Shown here: positions 25,227-32,710 of the stretch, piece by piece
Layout: each line of letters starts with the position of its first letter
Position numbering within the stretch: position 1 is the stretch's first letter
Origin: Oscillospiraceae bacterium
GTDB taxonomy: Bacteria > Bacillota > Clostridia > Oscillospirales > Ruminococcaceae
NCBI GenBank assembly: GCA_016288755.1
Contig: JAEELE010000074.1
Coordinates: forward strand, 1 to 32,710
Direction: 5' to 3'
DNA length: 32,710 nt
Translations under genes and position numbers: made by a program
Notes under the pieces: model-generated
Database searches by the model: none
Told to the model about the DNA's origin: nothing
What the model saw: the letters and a program-made list of their open reading frames with translations, nothing else

Positions 25227-27464
25227 TCACAGTGTCATCTGCCCTGCGATCTCGAGTTCCTTTGCCATGCCGCCCGCCGCCGGGATATTCTTCACGATAT
25301 ACTTCATCACCTGCGCGGCGGTCTCCTCGGTCACGACGGCGGCGTATTCGAGCTTTGCCCGCGTGCGCAGCGTCATGACCTGCACGCCGATCGAATCGCG
25401 GGTGGTCTTGGGCAGCAGCATCGCCGTGCTGAAGACCAGTGCGCGCGCATTGCTCGACCGGAGCAGAATGTCGCAGTCCTCGGGGATATAGAGCACCTGC
25501 ACGAGCGGGTTCTTCCCGGAGTACGCATTTGCGAGCTTTTTGCGGTTGGTCTTGGTCGCGTATGCCGAGAGCGGCACCTTCGCGACCTTGCCGTTCTCGA
25601 AGCAGAACAGCAAAAATCCGCTGTAGTCGGTCGTCGCGACCATGCGCACGACGCGCTCTCCCTCGTCGAAGCCGAGCTTGACCGGCACGAAATCGCCCAG
25701 CACGCTCGCCTTCGTGTCGTCAAAGGCGCCCGCACGGGTCTTGTAGACCTGCTGGCGGTCGGTGAAGAACAGCAGCTCCGTGCGGTTCGTCGCCTCCTGC
25801 TGCTGCGTGATGACGTCGCCCTCCTTGAGCTTCTGCTCACCGCTCATGCGCAGGCTCTGCGGCGTGATCTTCTTGAAATAGCCCTCCGCCGAGAGGAAGA
25901 GGTTGACCGGATAATCCGGCGTGTCGTCCTCGGGCGTGACCTCGGGCTCATCGGTCATGTCATAGAACAGCGTCTTGCGCGGCTGACCGTATTTCTGCGC
26001 GACCTTTTTCAGCTCCTCGGTCATGATCTTGCGGATCTTCTTCACATCGTGCAGGATATCCTCCATCTCGGCGACATCCTTCCGGAGCTGCTCGATCTCG
26101 TTCGTGCGGTTCAGGATATACTCGCGGTTCAGGTGTCTGAGCTTGATCTCCGCGACATATTCCGCCTGCACCTCGTCGATGCCGAAGCCGATCATCAGGT
26201 TCGAGACGACCTCGGACTCCTCCTCGGTCTCGCGGACGATTCTGATCGCCTTGTCGATATCGAGCAGAATCCTTTGGAGACCCTCGAGCAGATGCAGCTT
26301 GTCCATCTTTTTGTGCAGATCGTAATAGACTCTGCGGCGGATGCACTCGGTGCGGAAGGCGATCCACTCCTCAAGAATTTCACGCACGCCCATGACCCGC
26401 GGCGTTCCGGCGATCAGGATGTTGAAATTGCACGAATAGGTATCCTGCAGCGGGGTCATGCGGAAGAGCTTCTGCATCAGCTTATCGGGGTCGACGCCGC
26501 GCTTTAAGTCGATCGTATATTTCAGACCGTTCAGGTCGGTCTCGTCGCGGTGATAGGATATCTCGCGGATCCTGCCGTCCTTGACGAGCTCTGCGACCTT
26601 CTCCATGATCGCTTCGATCGTCGTGGAATAGGGAATCTGCGTGACCTCGATGCAGTTTGCGGATTTGTCGTAGCTCCACTTGGAGCGCAGCTTCACGCTG
26701 CCTCTGCCGGTGTCATAGATGCGCTGCATTTCCTGCTCGTCGTAGAGCATGAAGGCGCCGGTCGGGAAATCCGGACCCTTGAGCGTCGAGAGCAGGTCGT
26801 GCTCGGGGTCGCGGATCAGCGCGATCGTCGTCTCGCAGACCTCCGCCAGATTGAACGGGCAGACATTGCTCGCCATCGAAACCGCGATGCCGGTATTCGC
26901 GTTGACCAGCACGGACGGGAAGGTCGCGGGCAGCAGCGTCGGCTCGGTGGTGGTGTTGTCATAGTTCGGCGTAAAATCGACGGTCTCCTTGTCGATATCG
27001 GCGAAGAGCTCCGCGGCGATCGGCTCGAGCCTGACCTCGGTATAACGCGGGGCGGCATATGCCATATCGCGCGAATAGACCTTGCCGAAATTGCCCTTGC
27101 TGTCGACATAGGGGTGCAGCAGCGATTCATTGTCCCGTGCCATGCGCACCATCGTCTCATAGATCGCCGCGTCACCGTGGGGATTCAGACGCATCGTCTG
27201 ACCGACGACGTTTGCGGACTTTGTGCGCGCGCCGGAAAGCAGCCCCATTTTGTACATCGTGTAGAGCAGCTTGCGGTGCGAGGGCTTGAAGCCGTCGATC
27301 TCAGGCAGGGCGCGCGAGACGATCGCGCTCATGGCATAGGGCATGAAGTTGCGGCGGAGCGTCTCGGTGATGCGCTCCTCGACCATCAGTCCTGCGCCCT
27401 CGATATAGGCATTCTGCGGATTTGCCGACTTCGGCTCGTCCTTCGGTTTTCTCGGTCTTGCCAT
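25227..27464 (-). CDS. DNA topoisomerase IV/gyrase subunit A family protein (ParC-like)
   Basis: The 745-residue protein is a type IIA topoisomerase A subunit. It cuts and rejoins DNA through Tyr141 in AAPRYTEVRL, preceded by Arg140. The winged-helix region carries NPHGDAAIYET (94-104), the coiled tower domain follows, and a C-terminal beta-pinwheel-like domain spans about 505-745. It lacks a clear GyrA box and is shorter than typical GyrA, so ParC or a divergent second GyrA is likely. No partner parE/gyrB is in the window. At the position of E. coli GyrA Ser83 it has Ala99. CAGGAAG lies before the ATG. Confidence 0.9.
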   Translation of the reverse strand: MARPRKPKDEPKSANPQNAYIEGAGLMVEERITETLRRNFMPYAMSAIVSRALPEIDGFKPSHRKLLYTMYKMGLLSGARTKSANVVGQTMRLNPHGDAAIYETMVRMARDNESLLHPYVDSKGNFGKVYSRDMAYAAPRYTEVRLEPIAAELFADIDKETVDFTPNYDNTTTEPTLLPATFPSVLVNANTGIAVSMASNVCPFNLAEVCETTIALIRDPEHDLLSTLKGPDFPTGAFMLYDEQEMQRIYDTGRGSVKLRSKWSYDKSANCIEVTQIPYSTTIEAIMEKVAELVKDGRIREISYHRDETDLNGLKYTIDLKRGVDPDKLMQKLFRMTPLQDTYSCNFNILIAGTPRVMGVREILEEWIAFRTECIRRRVYYDLHKKMDKLHLLEGLQRILLDIDKAIRIVRETEEESEVVSNLMIGFGIDEVQAEYVAEIKLRHLNREYILNRTNEIEQLRKDVAEMEDILHDVKKIRKIMTEELKKVAQKYGQPRKTLFYDMTDEPEVTPEDDTPDYPVNLFLSAEGYFKKITPQSLRMSGEQKLKEGDVITQQQEATNRTELLFFTDRQQVYKTRAGAFDDTKASVLGDFVPVKLGFDEGERVVRMVATTDYSGFLLFCFENGKVAKVPLSAYATKTNRKKLANAYSGKNPLVQVLYIPEDCDILLRSSNARALVFSTAMLLPKTTRDSIGVQVMTLRTRAKLEYAAVVTEETAAQVMKYIVKNIPAAGGMAKELEIAGQMTL

Positions 27465-27503
27465 TGCTTCCTGATTCTCTCCTTTATTGCACAGTCAGTT
27501 GGT

Positions 27504-28172
27504 TCACTCTGCTTCGTCCCCGCCGATCACATAACAGGGCAGCGTCCAGTAATCCTTCGGCAGCACCAGCACGGCAGGCGAAAGCTCCGGCGCTGCGATC
27601 ACAGGGAGCAGCTGCCCCTGCAGCACGCACTCGGGCAGTTCCTTCTGGAAAACGATCAGCGAACAGAAATGCACGTCGATCTTTTCAATTTCACGGTTCG
27701 GATTTTCCGGATCGGGCATGGAAACCGTAAAATCGAGCGATGCGCGGTCAAGCTCATCGGTGATGATGCGCACGGCTTCTCTGAGCGGCGGCGGCACCTG
27801 CTCTGCGGGCATTCCCTTATAGCTGAACATCTCCTGAGCGATCTCCGCGAGAAATTCCGGATATTTCGCTGCGGCCGGGTGCGTGGAATAGACCACATTC
27901 GCCGGCAGATCCAGTTTGCTCCCCTTCTGAAAGAGCATCTCATTTGCCTGCACGAGCGCAGCATAGTAGATCTGCCCGCGCTGAAACACAGTTTCCGCAT
28001 CGCGGTAGACGACCTGCAGCGGGTCGTTTTTGTGCAGCCGGATCCACAGCGGCTTCGGCAGCTTACATGAGGTCACGGGCTGCTCCGCGTAATTTGCCCG
28101 CATGACCTCCAGATGGTTCAGAAAGGTGTTTTCCGTCACCTGATGCTTCATTTTCTTCTTGAAGAATGCCAT
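27504..28172 (-). CDS. Uncharacterised protein, tandem paralogue b (222 aa)
   Basis: I do not recognise the family. The protein is colinear with its upstream neighbour at 28212-28835. Shared segments include VYRDAETV versus VYRDACTV, STHP, REAVRIITDE versus REVVRIITDE, IEKIDVHFCS versus IEKIDLHFCS, and LPKDYWTLPCYV versus LPRKFWTLPYYV. An N-terminal FFKKKMKH extension is specific to this copy. There is no signal peptide or membrane segment. AGGG lies about 8 bases before the ATG. It precedes the topoisomerase gene by 39 bases. Confidence 0.75.
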   Translation of the reverse strand: MAFFKKKMKHQVTENTFLNHLEVMRANYAEQPVTSCKLPKPLWIRLHKNDPLQVVYRDAETVFQRGQIYYAALVQANEMLFQKGSKLDLPANVVYSTHPAAAKYPEFLAEIAQEMFSYKGMPAEQVPPPLREAVRIITDELDRASLDFTVSMPDPENPNREIEKIDVHFCSLIVFQKELPECVLQGQLLPVIAAPELSPAVLVLPKDYWTLPCYVIGGDEAE

Positions 28173-28211
28173 GATGTATTCCCTTTCGGTCTTTTTTTTG
28201 TATCGGTTGGA

Positions 28212-28835
28212 TCAGACATAGTACGGCAGCGTCCAGAATTTCCGCGGCAGCAGCAGCACCGCGGGCGAACGCTCCGGTGCGGCGAGCACGGGAATGATAT
28301 GCCCCTGCAGCACGCCCCCGGGCAGATCATTGCGAAAGATCATCATCGAGCAGAAATGCAGGTCGATCTTTTCGATGATCCTGTTGGAATTGTCAAGATC
28401 ATCCATCGAAAAGAGGTAATCCACGGACGAGCGGTCGGCCTCATCGGTGATGATGCGCACGACCTCGCGTAAGCTGTCCGGTACCTCCGCAGGCAGCTTG
28501 CCCTTGCAGGAATATAATTCCAGCGCAAATTTCATCAGCATCTCGGGGTATTTCTCCGTGACCGGATGCGTCGAATACAGAAGATTTGCGGGCGCATCGA
28601 ACGTGCTGCCGCGCTCATAGAGCCGCTTGTTCGCCTGCACGATACTGCCCCAGTACACCTGCCCGTGCTGATAGACCGTGCAGGCGTCGCGGTAGATGAC
28701 GTTCAGCGGGTCCTGCGGACGAAGCGTCAGCCAGAGCGGCTTTCGCAGGGGTGCATAGGTGAGGCGGTTTGCGCCGTAATTGCGCCGCATGACCGCAAGA
28801 TGATCGATGAAATGCTTGCTATTGACCTGTTCCAT
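28212..28835 (-). CDS. Uncharacterised protein, tandem paralogue a (207 aa)
   Basis: This is the upstream member of a tandem duplicated pair with the protein at 27504-28172, similar over the full length. Conserved blocks contain Asp, His and Arg residues (VYRDA, STHP, RIITDE, KIDLHFCS), which could be functional, but no known motif is visible. GGAG lies 7 bases before the ATG. The start overlaps the end of the zinc-ribbon gene by 17 bases, so translation is likely coupled. Cytoplasmic location is expected. Confidence 0.75.
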   Translation of the reverse strand: MEQVNSKHFIDHLAVMRRNYGANRLTYAPLRKPLWLTLRPQDPLNVIYRDACTVYQHGQVYWGSIVQANKRLYERGSTFDAPANLLYSTHPVTEKYPEMLMKFALELYSCKGKLPAEVPDSLREVVRIITDEADRSSVDYLFSMDDLDNSNRIIEKIDLHFCSMMIFRNDLPGGVLQGHIIPVLAAPERSPAVLLLPRKFWTLPYYV

Positions 28836-29091
28836 GCTTCTGCTCCATGACCGCCGCGCAGGTCCCGCAGCGCCCGAGCCTGTCGAGCGGCAAGGGCTTC
28901 AAGGTGCGCCGCAGCTCCTTTGCGATGACGCTGTTTTCCCAGTGCAGCGACTCGAAATCGGGCTCGTCGACCGCGGGCGAATAGCCCTTTGCGCCGCAGA
29001 CCGCACAGGTGTGGATATACTGCTTTGCCGCGGGATTCCATTTCTCCAGATAGAGGGATGCCCCGCGCTTTGTGTGCTTGCTGTGGGACAT
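28819..29091 (-). CDS. Small zinc-ribbon-like protein, 90 aa
   Basis: The product has two CxxC pairs (C29/C32 in CAVCGAKG and C75/C78 in CGTC), 43 residues apart, consistent with one zinc site. No family was recognised. The ATG overlaps the rdgB stop by one base (TGATG) and its own 3' end overlaps the next gene by 17 bases, so it is translationally linked on both sides. Its role may relate to the adjacent paralogue pair. Confidence 0.75.
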   Translation of the reverse strand: MSHSKHTKRGASLYLEKWNPAAKQYIHTCAVCGAKGYSPAVDEPDFESLHWENSVIAKELRRTLKPLPLDRLGRCGTCAAVMEQKHGTGQ

Positions 29092-29687
29092 CAGAGCGCC
29101 TGAAAGAACGCGAGCACCTGCATCAAGGCGTTGTGCCGGTGCGAAACGGCGTTTTTCTCCTCGGCGGAGAGCTCCGCAAAGCTGCGGCCGCCGTACCCGA
29201 ATACCGGGTCGTAGCCAAAGCCGTTTTCGCCCGCAGCCGCGTGCATAATCACGCCGCGCACGATGCCTTCAAAGAGATGCTCCGTGCCGTCGGGTGCGAT
29301 CAGGCACATATCGCAGACAAACTGTGCACCGCGCTCCGCATCGGGGGTATTTTTGAGCGCATCGAGCAGCTTTGCGATGCGGTCGGCATCCGTGGCGTTT
29401 TCGCCTGCCCAGCGGTGCGAATACACACCCGGTTCGCCGTTGAGCGCATCGACCGAAAGCCCGCTGTCATCGGCGAGCACATAGCCGGCTTCGCCGCGCG
29501 CCCGCACGGTCTCCGCGATCGCGCGCGCCTTGATCGCGGCGTTTTCGGCAAAGGTCGTGCCGGTTTCCTCGACCTCGATGTCAATGCCCGCCTCCGCCTG
29601 CGAGATCACGGATACGCCCGTGCTTTCGAGCATTTCGCGAATCTCACGCAGCTTGTTTTTGTTGTTGGTCGCAAGAATCAGCTTCAT
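29091..29687 (-). CDS. rdgB: XTP/dITP pyrophosphatase (RdgB/HAM1 family)
   Basis: This enzyme hydrolyses non-canonical purine triphosphates (XTP, dITP, ITP) to monophosphates, cleaning the nucleotide pool. The 198-residue protein starts MKLILATNNKNKLREI, has the metal-binding and catalytic segment LADDSGLSVDALNGEPGVYS (71-90), FGYDPVF (157-163) and the base-recognition motif SHRHNAL (182-188). The ATG at 29687 has GAGG 5 bases upstream, overlapping the ftsY stop codon; longer in-frame starts only add ftsY shadow. It lies 7 bases after ftsY. Confidence 0.95.
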   Translation of the reverse strand: MKLILATNNKNKLREIREMLESTGVSVISQAEAGIDIEVEETGTTFAENAAIKARAIAETVRARGEAGYVLADDSGLSVDALNGEPGVYSHRWAGENATDADRIAKLLDALKNTPDAERGAQFVCDMCLIAPDGTEHLFEGIVRGVIMHAAAGENGFGYDPVFGYGGRSFAELSAEEKNAVSHRHNALMQVLAFFQAL

Positions 29688-29694
29688 GGCTTCC

Positions 29695-30894
<1,200 letters not shown>

Positions 30895-31148
30895 GACTTA
30901 CTCCCTTCCGCATGGCTTTGATTGGAATATGTCCCGCTGTTCCGCCGCGGCGATCTCCGCGCCGTCCCAGTCAATCTATGAGTTAGGAGGCAGGAGTGAG
31001 GAGTTGCGGTATGCGCTTCGCGCACGGATTTTGAATGAGGATCATCCCGCAAGCTCCCTGTGTGACCTTCGTCTCAGCGGCAGAAGTGACGGAACAACTT
31101 CTCACTCCTCACTGCTCACTCCGAACTTTACTGTCTCCCTGTATCCTT
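30895..31148. other. Spacer between smc and ftsY with an smc-end remnant and a repeat
   Basis: Next to ftsY, 30898-30972 reads in frame as an smc-like end (DWDGAEIAAAEQ and RDIFQSKPCGRE, then TAA three bases before the ftsY ATG). Its DGAEIAAAE part matches the present smc C-terminus (NGAEIAAAE). The 22-base block 30944-30965 is identical to 31156-31177 inside smc. Between the two lies the repeat at 30985-31126. No promoter was recognised. Confidence 0.65.
30985..31126. repeat. Intergenic repeat element, family 2 (copy B)
   Basis: Left terminus AGGAGGCAGGAGTGAGGAG and right terminus CTCACTCCTCACTGCTCAC are inverted. Internal blocks CGGATTTTGAATG and GCAGAAGTGACGGAACAACT match the element at 23007-23204 in order and orientation. 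The middle is shorter and different. It is flanked by copies of the smc 3' end, which suggests insertion with duplication of the target. Confidence 0.65.
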
Positions 31149-32710
31149 TTACTCTGCCGCGGCGATCTCCGCGCCGTTCTGGTCGAGGCGCAGCAGCCGC
31201 GACACGCCGTCCTGCATGGTGACACCGTACAGAACATCCGCTTCATCCATCGCGCTGCGTCTGTGCGTCACGACGACAAACTGGATCTGTGCAAACGAAT
31301 TTTTCAGATACTGCGCGTATTTTCGGACATTGACCTCGTCGAGCGCCGCGTCGATCTCGTCGAGCATGCAGAACGGCGCCGGACGCAGCTTGAGGATCGC
31401 AAAATAAATGCAGATCGCGACGAACGCCTGCTCGCCGCCCGAGAGCAGCGACAGATTCTTGATCACCTTGCCCGGCGGCGCGACCTTGATCTCAATGCCG
31501 GATTCGAGCACATTGTCCGGGTCGGTCAGCTCGAGCGATGCCGAGCCGCCGCCGAAGAGGTCTGCGAAAATCTCGCCGAAATACTTGTTGATCTTGCTGA
31601 AGCTGTCCTGAAAGATCACGCACATCTCGGAGGTGAGCTGCGCGATCAGCGCCTCCAGATCGCTCTTTGCGCTGTTGATATCCTTCAGCTGCGCCGAGAG
31701 GTCGCCGTAGCGCGCGGACACCTCGCGGTATTCGTCGACCGCGCCGACATTAACGGAGCCGAGCGCGCGAATCTTCGCCTTCAGCGAGCTGAGCTGCGTC
31801 TCCGCCTCGCGCACGTTTTCGATCGGCTGTGCCGCCGCCTCCGCCTCGGAGCGCGTCATCTCGTAGGAATCCTGCAGGCGGAACACCAGATCGTCGATCT
31901 CCTTCTGCACCGTGCCCTGCCGCTCCTCGGCGCGCGAACGCTCCGCAGAGGTCTTTTCGCGGGCGTCGCGCAGCTGGTCGATGCCCTCGCGGATCAGCCG
32001 CGTGAACTGCTCCTTTTCGTCGTGGGCGCGGCGCAGTGCCGTGATCTGCGTCTGCATCTCGTTGATGCTGCTGCGGCGGAGCGCCTGCCCCTCGGTCAGC
32101 ATCGTGATCTCCTTCTGCTTGGCAGCGATGCTCTGCTTCTCCGCTCTGATCTGATCGTCGAGCGCCGCCGACTGATCGGCTGCGTGCTCGGCGTTCTGTG
32201 CCATCGAAATGCGGCGTCTGCGCTCGTTTTCGACATCCCTTGCGAGCTCTGCCTGCCTGATCTGCGCCTGTGCGATCTGCTGTGCGGTCATTTCGCGCTC
32301 GCTGTGCAGGCGGGTCTGCTCGACCGAATCGGCGCGGAGCTGCTTCTCCTTTTCGCCGATCTCGGCGTCGAGGGCTGTCTGCTGCCGTGTCGCCTCTGCG
32401 ATATTGGCATCGAGCTGCGCGATCTTCTCCTGCAGTCTCGCGCGCTGCTCGGCTTCGTTCTCCTGCCATGCGGCATCGGAGGCGGCACGCGCCTGCAGTG
32501 CCGTCAGCGACTGCTGCACGCTCTGCATCTGCTCCTTGATCTCGCCGATGCGCGCCGCCGCGCCCTCGACGTCGGTGAGCAGCTTTGCCCACTCCGCCTT
32601 GCGCTTTGCCGCTTCGTCGCGGAGCGATGCCTGCTGCACCTCGAGTGCGCGGAGCTTTTCCTCCGCCTCCTTCAGCGCGTGCGAGCGCGTGATGATGCCC
32701 GCCGATCGCG
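31149..32710 (-). CDS. smc: Chromosome partition protein SMC, C-terminal part (continues past the right edge)
   Basis: SMC is the ATPase of the bacterial condensin complex that organises and segregates chromosomes. The visible 520 codons cover the end of the hinge (GIITRSHALKEAEEKL at the right edge), the long C-terminal coiled coil rich in Glu, Gln, Arg and Ala, and the C-terminal ATPase lobe. That lobe has signature LLSGGEQAF, Walker B FCMLDEIDAALDE and the H-loop VVVTHRRSAM, followed by ADVLYGVTMQ. The N-terminal Walker A half lies outside. The frame is open to the last base. It ends NGAEIAAAE, probably shortened by the repeat that follows. The order smc-ftsY is common in Firmicutes. Confidence 0.95.
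   Translation of the reverse strand, partial: RSAGIITRSHALKEAEEKLRALEVQQASLRDEAAKRKAEWAKLLTDVEGAAARIGEIKEQMQSVQQSLTALQARAASDAAWQENEAEQRARLQEKIAQLDANIAEATRQQTALDAEIGEKEKQLRADSVEQTRLHSEREMTAQQIAQAQIRQAELARDVENERRRRISMAQNAEHAADQSAALDDQIRAEKQSIAAKQKEITMLTEGQALRRSSINEMQTQITALRRAHDEKEQFTRLIREGIDQLRDAREKTSAERSRAEERQGTVQKEIDDLVFRLQDSYEMTRSEAEAAAQPIENVREAETQLSSLKAKIRALGSVNVGAVDEYREVSARYGDLSAQLKDINSAKSDLEALIAQLTSEMCVIFQDSFSKINKYFGEIFADLFGGGSASLELTDPDNVLESGIEIKVAPPGKVIKNLSLLSGGEQAFVAICIYFAILKLRPAPFCMLDEIDAALDEVNVRKYAQYLKNSFAQIQFVVVTHRRSAMDEADVLYGVTMQDGVSRLLRLDQNGAEIAAAE

Noticed and set aside
26550-28070. Open plus-strand frame of 506 codons opposite the topoisomerase and paralogue genes
   Set aside because: It spans several minus-strand genes and their intergenic gap, has no recognisable domain, and repeats the low-complexity composition of other antisense shadows.

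Overview
The window is a GC-rich chromosomal segment whose 33 recognisable genes all lie on the minus strand, so transcription runs from high to low coordinates. Gene content points to a Gram-positive Clostridia genome, most likely Oscillospiraceae/Ruminococcus-like. The signs are a group II ECF module next to truA, a zinc-finger Clp ATPase of ClpE type, a second GyrA-family subunit, SseB and DUF5711-like proteins, strong AGGAGG-type ribosome binding sites, and lipoproteins with Ser/Glu/Lys/Arg-rich linkers. The assignment rests on sequence character only; no rRNA or tRNA gene is visible.

Layout in order of transcription. 32710-29091: smc (5' part beyond the window), a repeat element, ftsY, the RdgB-type XTP/dITP pyrophosphatase gene. 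29091-27504: a zinc-ribbon protein and two tandem paralogues of unknown function. 27464-23285: a ParC/GyrA-type topoisomerase subunit, a membrane-anchored alpha/beta hydrolase and an AraC-type regulator. After a 430-bp non-coding gap with a repeat element and a good promoter, 22854-16477 holds ruvC-ruvA, then three Ser-rich lipoproteins and an SseB-domain protein, and only then ruvB. 16444-13002: a papain-fold peptidase-like protein, a GlmM-like protein that has lost its catalytic motifs, a deaminase coupled to it by TAATG overlap, a SANT/Myb-like protein and a small membrane protein. 12988-9290: a GH113-like glycosidase, a COG1092-type methyltransferase, a hairpin repeat, then CbrC, GNAT and CAT-family proteins. 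9267-4985: an unknown protein, ecfA1-ecfA2-ecfT-truA. After another repeat element, 4735-237: a DUF5711-like protein, a CvpA-like protein and the ClpE-like ATPase.

Much is housekeeping: recombination (RuvABC), chromosome handling (SMC, topoisomerase IV/gyrase-like), protein targeting (FtsY), vitamin uptake energising (EcfA1A2T), tRNA modification (TruA), nucleotide pool sanitation (RdgB) and proteolysis (ClpE). Unusual points are a degenerate phosphohexomutase in a tight cluster, an FtsY with an acidic and basic membrane-targeting-like tail at the C-terminus instead of the N-terminus, a duplicated smc 3' end flanking an inserted repeat before ftsY, ruvA and ruvB split by a lipoprotein family, and two families of structured intergenic repeats. 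One repeat copy (left edge) carries a near-consensus promoter and ends at a canonical terminator, forming a candidate small RNA opposite the end of the Clp gene.
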